Assembly (NCBI GenBank): GCA_050298035.1
Contig: JBNKTK010000145.1
Coordinates: forward strand, 1 to 8,381
From: Gaoshiqia sp050298035
GTDB lineage: Bacteria; Bacteroidota; Bacteroidia; Bacteroidales; Prolixibacteraceae
Direction: 5' to 3'
Length of the DNA stretch: 8,381 nt
Both the position numbers and the translations under genes were made by a program. Numbering within the stretch: position 1 is the first letter of the stretch; the number at the start of each line of letters is the position of its first letter. Of this stretch, positions 1 to 5,499 are shown in pieces. The notes beneath the pieces are model-generated. The model had not been told where the DNA came from and made no database searches. It saw only the letters and a program-made list of their open reading frames with translations.

Positions 1-487
1 ACGGCTCCAGCCCTTTGGTTTTCATTTCATCAACGAGCGAGCCGTCATTGTACAAAATGGCTTTCGTTCCCAGGTTTTTGGCCAGCTCCACATCAGTGAG
101 CCTGTCGCCAATAACAAAGCTGTTGGCCAGGTCGTAGCTGCCGTCCATGTATTTGCCAAGCAAGCCTGTGCGGGGTTTACGTGTCGGGGCATTGTCCTGC
201 GGAAAACTTTTGTCAATCAGGATGTCATCGAAAATAACACCTTCGTTTTCCAGGGCTTTCAGCATTTTGTTTTGTGCCGGCCAAAAGGTATCTTCAGGAA
301 ACGAATCAGTGCCCAGTCCATCCTGGTTGGTGACCATGACCAGTTCATAATCCAGGTTTTTGGCGATGAAATGCATGTTCCGGAAAATCTTTGGAAGATA
401 CTCCAGTTTCTCAAGCGAGTCAATCTGCTCATCAGCAGGTTCCACAATAAGAGTTCCGTCACGGTCTATAAATAATGCCTTTTTCAT
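1..487 (-). CDS. hisB: HisB N-terminal part: histidinol-phosphatase (HAD) domain of bifunctional HisB, cut by window edge
   Basis: The first 162 codons are present and the gene runs off the left edge, so the imidazoleglycerol-phosphate dehydratase half expected downstream is not seen. The visible part is a HAD-superfamily phosphatase domain, which in bifunctional HisB removes phosphate from L-histidinol phosphate in the cytoplasm. Motif I is FIDRDGTL with the nucleophile and acid Asp at residues 8 and 10, motif II is the Thr-Asn at 53-54 (VTNQDGLGT), the Lys is in RKP (104), and motif IV is GDRLTD (127-132). The start ATG at 487-485 sits directly before the conserved MKKALFIDRDG opening. It lies 104 bases after hisC, an unusually long gap for this operon and filled by a palindromic repeat. 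The loop before RKP (residues 88-104) has no Cys or His, so the structural zinc site of the Escherichia coli enzyme is absent. A stand-alone phosphatase is possible but less likely given the his context. Confidence 0.93.
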   Translation of the reverse strand, partial: MKKALFIDRDGTLIVEPADEQIDSLEKLEYLPKIFRNMHFIAKNLDYELVMVTNQDGLGTDSFPEDTFWPAQNKMLKALENEGVIFDDILIDKSFPQDNAPTRKPRTGLLGKYMDGSYDLANSFVIGDRLTDVELAKNLGTKAILYNDGSLVDEMKTKGLEP

Positions 488-502
488 AGTATTTTAAATA
501 TC

Positions 503-570
503 GAATAAAAAATAAAAAACAAGGAATATGAAAGTTACCCAACAACTTTCGTGTTTTATATTTTATATTC
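503..570. repeat. AT-rich palindromic element between hisC and hisB
   Basis: Two 18-base arms (503-520 and 553-570) are inverted copies of each other with 16 of 18 positions matching. Nested inside them is a perfect 7-base stem, GAAAGTT at 530-536 and AACTTTC at 544-550, around a 7-base loop. The whole can fold as a long two-part hairpin in the his mRNA. On the minus strand the distal arm is T-rich, so it might act as a weak terminator or an mRNA-processing site ahead of hisB. The structure, with its internally repetitive arms, also looks like a small dispersed intergenic repeat. The rest of the 488-591 gap is AT-rich and shows no gene. Confidence 0.7.
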
Positions 571-591
571 AGTGTTCTGTGTTTCTTATTT

Positions 592-1623
592 TTATATCAG
601 ATCATTCAATTTCTCAATTAGTATTTCATTTTCTTCTGATGATCCAACGGTGATTCGCAGGCTGTCGGCACATAAGACCACTTTGGAGCGGTCGCGTACA
701 ATGATGCCGTTTTCAACCAGGTAATCGTAAATGCCGCGTGCATCGTGCATTTTTACCAGCAAGAAGTTGGCATCCGATGGGAAAACCTTTACAACGAACG
801 GGAATGATTTCAGCTTTTCTGCCAGTTTCCCGCGCTCGCTGATCAGGAGGTCGACCCACGCGTTTTTATCTGCTTCCTGCTCAATTAGCTCCAGCGCTTT
901 TTGTTGCGTGAGGATATTGATGTTGTACGGGTATTTTATTTTGTTGAGGATGCTGATGATTGCCGGTGAGGCAAAGGCCATCCCAAGCCGGATGCCAGCC
1001 ATTCCCCAGGCTTTTGAGAACGTTTGCAGGATAACCAGGTTTTCATATTGATCTAATTCGGCTAGCAAACTTGCTCCCGGCGCAAAATCAATGTAAGCTT
1101 CGTCAACAACCACGATTCCGTCAAAGCCGTCGATCAGTTTCAGCATTTCAGCTTTGTCGAGCAGATTGGCAGTCGGGTTATTGGGCGAGCAAAGGAAAAT
1201 GAGTTTGGTGTGGCTGTCAACTTTTGCCAGTAATTCTTCGGCAGAAAAGCTGTAATCATCTTTCAACTTTACTTTTCGTACCTCGATGTTGTTGATATCG
1301 GCAGCAACCTGGTACATGCCGTAAGTCGGATCGATTGAGACAATGTTGTCTTGTCCTGGTTCGCAGAAGGCGCGGAAAAGCAAGTCGATGGGTTCATCGC
1401 TACCGTTACCCAGAAAGATTTGCTCCGGTTGGCACACCTTGATTTTTGCAATTTTTTCTTTCAACTCCCGCTGTAACGGATCGGGATACCGGTTATACGG
1501 CTGGTTGAAAGGATTCTCGTTGGCATCGAGAAAAACCATTGCTTCACCCGAAAATTCATCCCTTGCAGATGAATAAGGTTTCAGGTTCTTTATATTGTCG
1601 CGTAAAAGTTTGTCTAAGTTCAT
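592..1623 (-). CDS. hisC: Histidinol-phosphate aminotransferase
   Basis: The product is a cytoplasmic, PLP-dependent fold-type I aminotransferase that converts imidazole-acetol phosphate and glutamate to L-histidinol phosphate and 2-oxoglutarate. The protein is 343 residues, within the usual HisC length of about 340-360. Visible landmarks are the N-terminal LDANENPFN (32-40), RYPDP (45-49), the GNGSDE cofactor loop (72-77), SPNNPT with Asn148, VDEAY with Asp174, the Schiff-base lysine Lys204 in TFSKAWGMAGIRLG, Arg212 in the same stretch, and the substrate carboxylate/phosphate-binding Arg323 in LRITVG. The ATG at 1623 gives the expected N-terminus, with no Shine-Dalgarno motif. It follows the four-helix-bundle gene by 61 bases and precedes hisB by 104. 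The context between hisD and hisB makes the histidine role very likely compared with other class II aminotransferases. Confidence 0.97.
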   Translation of the reverse strand: MNLDKLLRDNIKNLKPYSSARDEFSGEAMVFLDANENPFNQPYNRYPDPLQRELKEKIAKIKVCQPEQIFLGNGSDEPIDLLFRAFCEPGQDNIVSIDPTYGMYQVAADINNIEVRKVKLKDDYSFSAEELLAKVDSHTKLIFLCSPNNPTANLLDKAEMLKLIDGFDGIVVVDEAYIDFAPGASLLAELDQYENLVILQTFSKAWGMAGIRLGMAFASPAIISILNKIKYPYNINILTQQKALELIEQEADKNAWVDLLISERGKLAEKLKSFPFVVKVFPSDANFLLVKMHDARGIYDYLVENGIIVRDRSKVVLCADSLRITVGSSEENEILIEKLNDLI

Positions 1624-1634
1624 GTTTTTTAATT

Positions 1635-1676
1635 ATTGAAGACAATTGGATGTAATTGGAGACGTGGAAGACAATC
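1635..1676. repeat. Distal inverted arm of the four-helix-bundle gene element
   Basis: This segment lies just after the stop of the four-helix-bundle gene and just before hisC. Read on the plus strand it begins ATTGAAGACAAT and continues in roughly 10-base units starting at 1643, 1653, 1663 and 1672 (CAATTGGATG, TAATTGGAGA, CGTGGAAGA, CAATCG). Its inverted partner is at 2070-2113, where the first 12 bases match at 11 positions and the later units line up in the same order. Transcribed together, the arms could form an imperfect stem of about 40 pairs with the gene in the loop. Confidence 0.65.
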
Positions 1677-1684
1677 GTTTTGCT

Positions 1685-2041
1685 TCAGATTCTTTTTTCT
1701 AAAGCCTGAATGTAATTCCAAAGTTTCACTTTTAAGTTATTCAATCGTTTATAATAGGTTTCCGATAATTCCTTATTAATCAGATCTCTTTTTGTAGCCT
1801 TGATCAGCCATGTTGATGTTTCATAAAGTGATCCTCTGGCAATTAAGCAAAAACGCCTGTTGTCTTTCGGTGTCAATCTTCCGTAGCCTTCAGAAATGTT
1901 GGCGCCAATTGAATCAGCAGCATCTGTTAGTTGTTTTCCTAATCCACTTTTTTCAAAATAATCCCACTTAATAACCAAATCCCAAATGTCATCGCCTAGT
2001 TGCATGGCAAGCTGGTAAATTTCAAGTTCTTCAAGTTTCAT
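1685..2041 (-). CDS. Four-helix-bundle protein, 23S rRNA intervening-sequence (S23/IVP) family
   Basis: This 118-residue, all-helical, charged protein matches the 23S rRNA intervening-sequence protein family. Its diagnostic segment is SIGANISEGYGR (residues 44-55), followed by a basic helix with NRRFCLIARGSLYET (61-75), and a C-terminal helix ending in ALEKRI. The family's usual length is about 115-125 residues, so the gene looks intact. Members were first found inside intervening sequences of 23S rRNA genes. Many others occur singly in intergenic positions, and the related Avd protein works with diversity-generating retroelements. The molecular role of the stand-alone copies is not established, and no reverse transcriptase is visible here. 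The gene starts 38 bases after hisD and ends 61 bases before hisC, in the same direction, so it is probably transcribed with the his operon. Inverted arms flank it (1635-1676 and 2070-2113), recalling an intervening-sequence layout. It has no evident role in histidine synthesis. Confidence 0.88.
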   Translation of the reverse strand: MKLEELEIYQLAMQLGDDIWDLVIKWDYFEKSGLGKQLTDAADSIGANISEGYGRLTPKDNRRFCLIARGSLYETSTWLIKATKRDLINKELSETYYKRLNNLKVKLWNYIQALEKRI

Positions 2042-2069
2042 GTGATTTATTTATTGGGTTAACTAAAGT

Positions 2070-2113
2070 CCATTGTTTACTACTGTTTCCCATTATTTTC
2101 CATTGCCTTCAAT
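2070..2113. repeat. Proximal inverted arm of the four-helix-bundle gene element, overlapping the hisD 3' end
   Basis: Read on the minus strand this arm starts ATTGAAGGCAAT inside the last codons of hisD and continues in 10-base units beginning at 2105, 2095, 2085 and 2075 (CAATGGAAAA, TAATGGGAAA, CAGTAGTAAA, CAATGGACTT). The units are the inverted counterpart of those at 1635-1676 and keep the same order, including the initial letters C, T, C, C. The hisD stop codon (2082-2080) lies within the arm, so the last residues of HisD are encoded by repeat sequence. Confidence 0.62.
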
Positions 2114-3378
2114 CTTAACGTAACCGCATTTTTATGGGCGTCCAGCTCTTCGGCGGCGGCCATAACTTCAATAACCGGCCCCAGGTTTTTGATCCCTTCC
2201 TGTGTGATCTCCTGGAAAGTAATTTTCTTCATGAAACTATCCAGGTTGACTCCGCTAAACGACCGTGCCCAACCGTTTGTGGGCAGGGTGTGATTAGTCC
2301 CTGACGCATAGTCACCGGCACTTTCCGGGGTGTAATTGCCCAAAAATACAGATCCGGAATTGACAATTTTCTCTGCCACTTCCATGTAGTTATCCATAGA
2401 AATGATCAGGTGCTCCGGGGCATATTCATTGATCATCCGGATCATATCATCCTGATTATCCAGTACGATTGCGACACTGTTGCCCAGTGCTTTTGCTGCA
2501 ATCTCTTTACGGCTAAGCTGCGCCAGTTGTTTTTCCACGGCCAGTTCAACTTCCTTTACCAGTTTCTCGGAGTTGGTCACTAAAACAACCTGGGAGTCAG
2601 GGCCGTGTTCTGCCTGCGATAACAGGTCTGAAGCAATAAACTCCGGATTGGCTGTTTCATCGGCCATTACAGCAACTTCGGAGGGGCCGGCAGGCATGTC
2701 AATGGCCACGTCCCTAATGCTGATTAGTTGCTTGGCTGCCATCACATATTGGTTGCCGGGGCCGAAAATTTTATCAACTTTCGGAACTTCGTCGGCTCCG
2801 TAGGCCATGGCGCCAATAGCTTGAACACCGCCAAGTTTGAACACTTTGGTTACCCCCACCAGTTTTGCTGCAAATAAAATGGCTGGGTGAATTTTGCCTT
2901 CCTTGTTTGGAGGCGTGCACAGTACAATTTCTTTACACCCAGCAATTTTAGCCGGAATAGCCAGCATCAAAACAGTGGAGAACAGCGGGGCAGAACCTCC
3001 CGGAATATATAAACCAACCTTGTCGATTGCAACGGCTTTTTGCCAGCAGGTCACACCGGGAGTTGTTTCAATCTTTTTTAATTCGGGTTTTTGGCTGGCA
3101 TGAAACAAACGGATGTTTTCGGCAGCCTTTTGTATGGCAAACTTTAATTCATCATCCAGCAGGTTTTCTGCTTCATTTATTTCGTCATCAGTAGCCGAAA
3201 ACTTTCCAATAAATACACCATCGAATTTTTCAGTGTACTTTCGGACAGCGTGGCCTCCGCTTGATTTAATGTCATTCAGAATTGCATTGACTTTTTCAGC
3301 CAGATCGGACGCATTAAACAGTGGCCTTTCCAAAATTTGAGGCCATTCTGACGGTGATGGATTGATATATTGTTTCAT
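2080..3378 (-). CDS. hisD: Histidinol dehydrogenase
   Basis: The enzyme is cytoplasmic and zinc-dependent. It oxidises L-histidinol through the aldehyde to L-histidine with two NAD+, the final two reactions of the pathway. The protein has 432 residues, the normal family length (about 430). Visible motifs are GLYIPGGSAPLFSTVLM (122-138), FGPGNQYVMAAK (205-216), the DMPAGPSEV loop (228-235), zinc ligands Gln255 and His258 in SQAEHGPDS, the catalytic Glu322-His323 pair in APEHL, Asp356 in SAGDYASGTNHTLPT, and His415 in ELDAHKNAVTLRL. These sit four residues before the Escherichia coli positions. The ATG at 3378-3376 overlaps the TGA of the upstream transporter gene (ATGA), which points to translational coupling. 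The C-terminal tail after LRLKAM is read from the inverted arm at 2070-2113. The assignment is secure. Confidence 0.98.
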   Translation of the reverse strand: MKQYINPSPSEWPQILERPLFNASDLAEKVNAILNDIKSSGGHAVRKYTEKFDGVFIGKFSATDDEINEAENLLDDELKFAIQKAAENIRLFHASQKPELKKIETTPGVTCWQKAVAIDKVGLYIPGGSAPLFSTVLMLAIPAKIAGCKEIVLCTPPNKEGKIHPAILFAAKLVGVTKVFKLGGVQAIGAMAYGADEVPKVDKIFGPGNQYVMAAKQLISIRDVAIDMPAGPSEVAVMADETANPEFIASDLLSQAEHGPDSQVVLVTNSEKLVKEVELAVEKQLAQLSRKEIAAKALGNSVAIVLDNQDDMIRMINEYAPEHLIISMDNYMEVAEKIVNSGSVFLGNYTPESAGDYASGTNHTLPTNGWARSFSGVNLDSFMKKITFQEITQEGIKNLGPVIEVMAAAEELDAHKNAVTLRLKAMENNGKQ

Positions 3379-4274
3379 GCACGAACTTGTTTTTTTATTA
3401 GTTTATTTTTCAATGCGATTACATTGCCTCCAATCAGCAACAAAACTCCGATAACTCCGGCAATCTTCCATTCATAGCCTTCCATGAATGTTGAAATCAG
3501 CAGGGCAATGACCGGTGTTATTAGTGCAATATAAGCCGAGCGGTCGGGGCCGATTTCTCCCAATAATTTCAGGTAGGCCGAAAAAGCCACGATTGACCCA
3601 AAAATTGCCAGGTAGAATAGCGAAATGATGTAGCCGGGCGTGTATTCAAACGCGATTGGTTTCTTCAAAAACAACACGGTGAAGAACATCATTATTCCGC
3701 CGTAAGTCATTGCAAATGCGTTGGTTTGTATAACCGGCAACTTCTGTTTCTGGTTAAATGCTGAAGTAATATTCCCTAACGAGGCAAACAAGACACCGGC
3801 AATACAAATCAGCAATGCTTTTAGGGTGTTGTTTTCCATGCTCAAAGTTCCCAGGTCGTCTTTAAACATTAAAACGGTTCCCAAAATACCGAGGAATGCG
3901 CCCAGCAGGACTTCTTTCCGGATCGGACCTTTCAGCAAAAGGGCATTCAGGAAAATGTTGGCCAAAATTATAAGTGAAAACATGATGGCTACCAAGCCGC
4001 TGGTCAGTATTGTTTCTGCTTCGTATACCATCCAGTAATTAATGCCGAACAGAAACAGGCCAAGCAGCACCATTAATCCATGTTGCTTGGCGTTAAACTG
4101 AAGCTTTAATCCTGCAATTTTGCAATAAAGTAACAGCATAATGCCGGCTAAGATAAACCGGTAGGCTACTGATACTAGCGGATCGATTGTTCCTACCTGG
4201 AATTTAATGGCATACCAGGTCGACCCCCAAATGAGGGTTGGCAACAGGAACAAGATAGCGCTTCGTGCTTTCAT
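3375..4274 (-). CDS. EamA/DMT-superfamily integral membrane transporter inside the his operon
   Basis: The protein has 299 residues and about ten hydrophobic segments arranged as two tandem EamA repeats, roughly residues 6-137 and 152-287. This is the standard architecture of ten-helix drug/metabolite transporters in the inner membrane. Typical marks are WGSTWYAIK near the N-terminus (16-24), SVAYRFILAG (35-44), and in the second repeat SAYIALITPVIALLISTFMEGY (246-267). The C-terminus is basic (KNKLIKKQVRA), consistent with a cytoplasmic end. It starts 12 bases after hisG and its TGA overlaps the hisD ATG, so it belongs to the operon and is translationally coupled to hisD. Family members export amino acids or other metabolites, but substrates cannot be read from the sequence. 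A role in exporting histidine, a pathway intermediate or a toxic analogue is inference from position only. It could also be an unrelated passenger. Confidence 0.9.
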   Translation of the reverse strand: MKARSAILFLLPTLIWGSTWYAIKFQVGTIDPLVSVAYRFILAGIMLLLYCKIAGLKLQFNAKQHGLMVLLGLFLFGINYWMVYEAETILTSGLVAIMFSLIILANIFLNALLLKGPIRKEVLLGAFLGILGTVLMFKDDLGTLSMENNTLKALLICIAGVLFASLGNITSAFNQKQKLPVIQTNAFAMTYGGIMMFFTVLFLKKPIAFEYTPGYIISLFYLAIFGSIVAFSAYLKLLGEIGPDRSAYIALITPVIALLISTFMEGYEWKIAGVIGVLLLIGGNVIALKNKLIKKQVRA

Positions 4275-4286
4275 TTGTTTTAATTA

Positions 4287-5147
4287 TTAGAAGATCATTT
4301 TTTCAATCGGGATGACCAAAATTCCCTGGGCACCGGCAGCTTTTAGTTTGCCAATTATTTCCCAAAACTGGTTTTCTGCAATTACCGAGTGCAGCGAACT
4401 CCAGCCTTCTTCAGCGAGCGGTGTCACTGTCGGGCTTTTCATACCGGGTAGAATCGCTGATATCTCGTCTATTTTATTGTTTGGCGCATTCAGTAAAATG
4501 TACTTTTTGCCTTCAGCACGTTGTACGGATTCCATGCGGAAAATCAGCTCATCTAAAACAGCCTTTTTCGCTTCGCTTAAGTTTGGATTGGCAATCAGCA
4601 GGGCTTCCGATGGGGTAACAACCTCCACTTCTTTCAGGCGGTTGCTTACCAGTGTTGAGCCCGAGCTGACAATATCGAAGATTGCATCGGCCAAGCCAAT
4701 ACCGGGAGCAATTTCCACAGAGCCATTGATAACATGAATTTCTGATTTGATGTTGTGCTTATCCAGGAAATCCTGCAGGATAACAGGGTAGGAGGTGGCA
4801 ATTTTTTTGCCGTTGAACCATTCTACTCCGGGATATTCTTCAGATTTTGGAATTGCCAGTGACAGGCGGCATTTGCTGAACCCCAGGCGCTTGGCAACAA
4901 CAACATTTTCTTTCTTTTCGAGCATCTCGTTTTCGCCAACAATACCAATGTCGGCAACACCATCGGCTACAGTCTGCGGGATGTCATCGTCGCGCAGGAA
5001 CAGGGCATCCATTGGGAAATTTTTTGCCGAAGCTAAAAGTACCCGGCTGCTTCCCAGCGAAAATTTGATCCCGGCTTCTTTGATCAGCTCCATGGTGTCT
5101 TCGTACAGACGCCCTTTGTTTTGAATTGCAATCTTCAATTGTGTCAT
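4287..5147 (-). CDS. hisG: ATP phosphoribosyltransferase, long form (HisG-L)
   Basis: The enzyme catalyses the first, committed step: ATP + PRPP to N1-(5-phosphoribosyl)-ATP, in the cytoplasm. With 286 residues it is the long form, which carries its own C-terminal ACT-like regulatory domain (about residues 211-286, with SPTVTPL at 238-244 and the end AQGILVIPIEKMIF) and so does not need HisZ. Histidine feedback inhibition through this domain is known for the family. The catalytic part shows MTQLKIAIQNKGRL (1-14), ADIGIVGENEM (65-75) and the PRPP-binding GLADAIFDIVSSGSTL (151-166). The start was placed at the ATG 5147-5145, where homology begins. A longer reading from a TTG at 5219 would add 24 residues encoded by the leader terminator hairpin and is rejected. 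It is the first gene of the operon and sits directly behind an attenuator. Confidence 0.97.
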   Translation of the reverse strand: MTQLKIAIQNKGRLYEDTMELIKEAGIKFSLGSSRVLLASAKNFPMDALFLRDDDIPQTVADGVADIGIVGENEMLEKKENVVVAKRLGFSKCRLSLAIPKSEEYPGVEWFNGKKIATSYPVILQDFLDKHNIKSEIHVINGSVEIAPGIGLADAIFDIVSSGSTLVSNRLKEVEVVTPSEALLIANPNLSEAKKAVLDELIFRMESVQRAEGKKYILLNAPNNKIDEISAILPGMKSPTVTPLAEEGWSSLHSVIAENQFWEIIGKLKAAGAQGILVIPIEKMIF

Positions 5148-5160
5148 GTTACTTTTGATA

Positions 5161-5192
5161 AAATAAAAAAGGCCTACCTTTCGGTAAGCCTT
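5161..5192 (-). terminator. Intrinsic terminator in the hisG leader (attenuator terminator)
   Basis: On the minus strand a 10-pair stem (AAGGCTTACC at 5192-5183 with GGTAGGCCTT at 5178-5169, one G-U pair) closes a GAAA tetraloop. It is followed at once by a T-rich tail, TTTTATTT (5168-5161). It ends 13 bases before the hisG ATG, between the promoter and the first structural gene, where a terminator makes sense only as a conditional attenuator. Its 5' arm can pair instead with 5242-5234. Confidence 0.9.
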
Positions 5193-5269
5193 CTTTGGGT
5201 TAATATTTTCTTGATACAAAACAAAAGAATCACGGCCTACCGATAAATAGGTTATTCCAATGATGGCCG
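5182..5269 (-). promoter_or_regulatory. Histidine attenuator: antiterminator and anti-antiterminator pairings
   Basis: Three RNA segments can pair in alternative ways. Segment 2 (5242-5234, CGGTAGGCC) pairs over 9 positions, one of them G-U, with segment 3 (5190-5182, GGCTTACCG). This destroys the terminator because segment 3 holds most of its 5' arm. Segment 2 is nearly a copy of the terminator 3' arm: GGTAGGCC occurs at 5241-5234 and at 5178-5171. Segment 1 (5269-5265, CGGCC) can pair with 5237-5233 (GGCCG), freeing segment 3 to form the terminator when no ribosome is in the way. The stop codon of the leader peptide overlaps the end of segment 2, while the His codons lie about 20-30 bases before it. 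A ribosome stalled on His codons would therefore leave segment 2 free, and one that reaches the stop would cover it. Confidence 0.85.
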
Positions 5270-5292
5270 CAATGTCCGAGTTTGTTGATCAT
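5230..5292 (-). CDS. hisL: His operon leader peptide, 20 residues with three His codons
   Basis: This short reading frame starts with ATG at 5292-5290, reads MINKLGHCGHHWNN and ends LFIGRP before TGA at 5232-5230. Codons 7, 10 and 11 are CAT (His), a strong enrichment in 20 residues. It begins about 15-20 bases downstream of the predicted transcription start and ends where the antiterminator segment lies, as expected of an attenuation leader. No Shine-Dalgarno motif precedes it, which is normal for Bacteroidota. A two-codon frame (ATG ACA TGA, 5297-5289) overlaps its start. The peptide itself probably has no function: its translation senses charged tRNA-His. The call rests on geometry and codon content, not on homology. 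Proteobacterial hisL leaders have a longer uninterrupted His run, so stalling here would depend on fewer codons. Confidence 0.85.
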   Translation of the reverse strand: MINKLGHCGHHWNNLFIGRP

Positions 5293-5311
5293 GTCATTCA
5301 GTTTTGTGCTG

Positions 5312-5343
5312 CAAGTATAGTGATAAAATAAAAGTGAACCAAA
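5312..5343 (-). promoter_or_regulatory. Predicted his operon promoter, Bacteroidota type
   Basis: On the minus strand TTTG occurs at 5343-5340 and TATACTTG at 5319-5312, separated by 20 bases. This fits the Bacteroidota primary-sigma consensus TTTG-N(19-21)-TAnnTTTG with one mismatch (C for T). Transcription would start at about 5307-5305, giving a very short untranslated stretch before the leader peptide ATG at 5292. The sequence upstream to about 5430 is AT-rich and holds no gene. Confidence 0.75.
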
Positions 5344-5430
5344 CGATTTTCTGTTAATTTATAATTAATTGATGGATAATTATACATTTTGTAATCATTG
5401 CTAAAGAATGAACCGGGTGCTTTGATTTAT

Positions 5431-5474
5431 GTCAAAATAAAAGAGACTGCCCGATATTCTTCACGCAGTCTCTT
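5431..5474 (-). terminator. Intrinsic terminator after dnaJ
   Basis: On the minus strand AAGAGACTGC (5474-5465) pairs perfectly with GCAGTCTCTT (5450-5441) across a 14-base loop, followed by TTATTTTGAC. It starts 25 bases after the dnaJ stop and separates the chaperone operon from the his promoter. Its plus-strand side has no convergent gene. Confidence 0.88.
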
Positions 5475-5499
5475 CCTTTGTAGCTATTTTGTGACTGTT

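Noticed and set aside
1685..2041. Avd subunit of a diversity-generating retroelement
   Set aside because: The fold family is related, but no reverse transcriptase, template repeat or variable repeat is present in the window, and the SIGANISEGYGR segment fits the intervening-sequence protein family.
4312..4737. 141-codon plus-strand frame opposite hisG, and similar plus-strand frames opposite hisD, the transporter, dnaJ and grpE
   Set aside because: These are antisense shadows of well-conserved genes, with Ser-rich low-quality translations, no recognisable domains and no promoter-like sequence.
4287..5219. Longer hisG reading frame starting at a TTG (5219), adding 24 residues
   Set aside because: The extra residues are encoded by the terminator hairpin and its T tract, and recognisable HisG homology begins exactly at the ATG 5147.
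5161..5343. T-box or metabolite riboswitch upstream of hisG
   Set aside because: The leader from the predicted start to the terminator is only about 145 bases, has no T-box bulge sequence or specifier stem, and is better explained by a His-rich leader peptide with competing hairpins.
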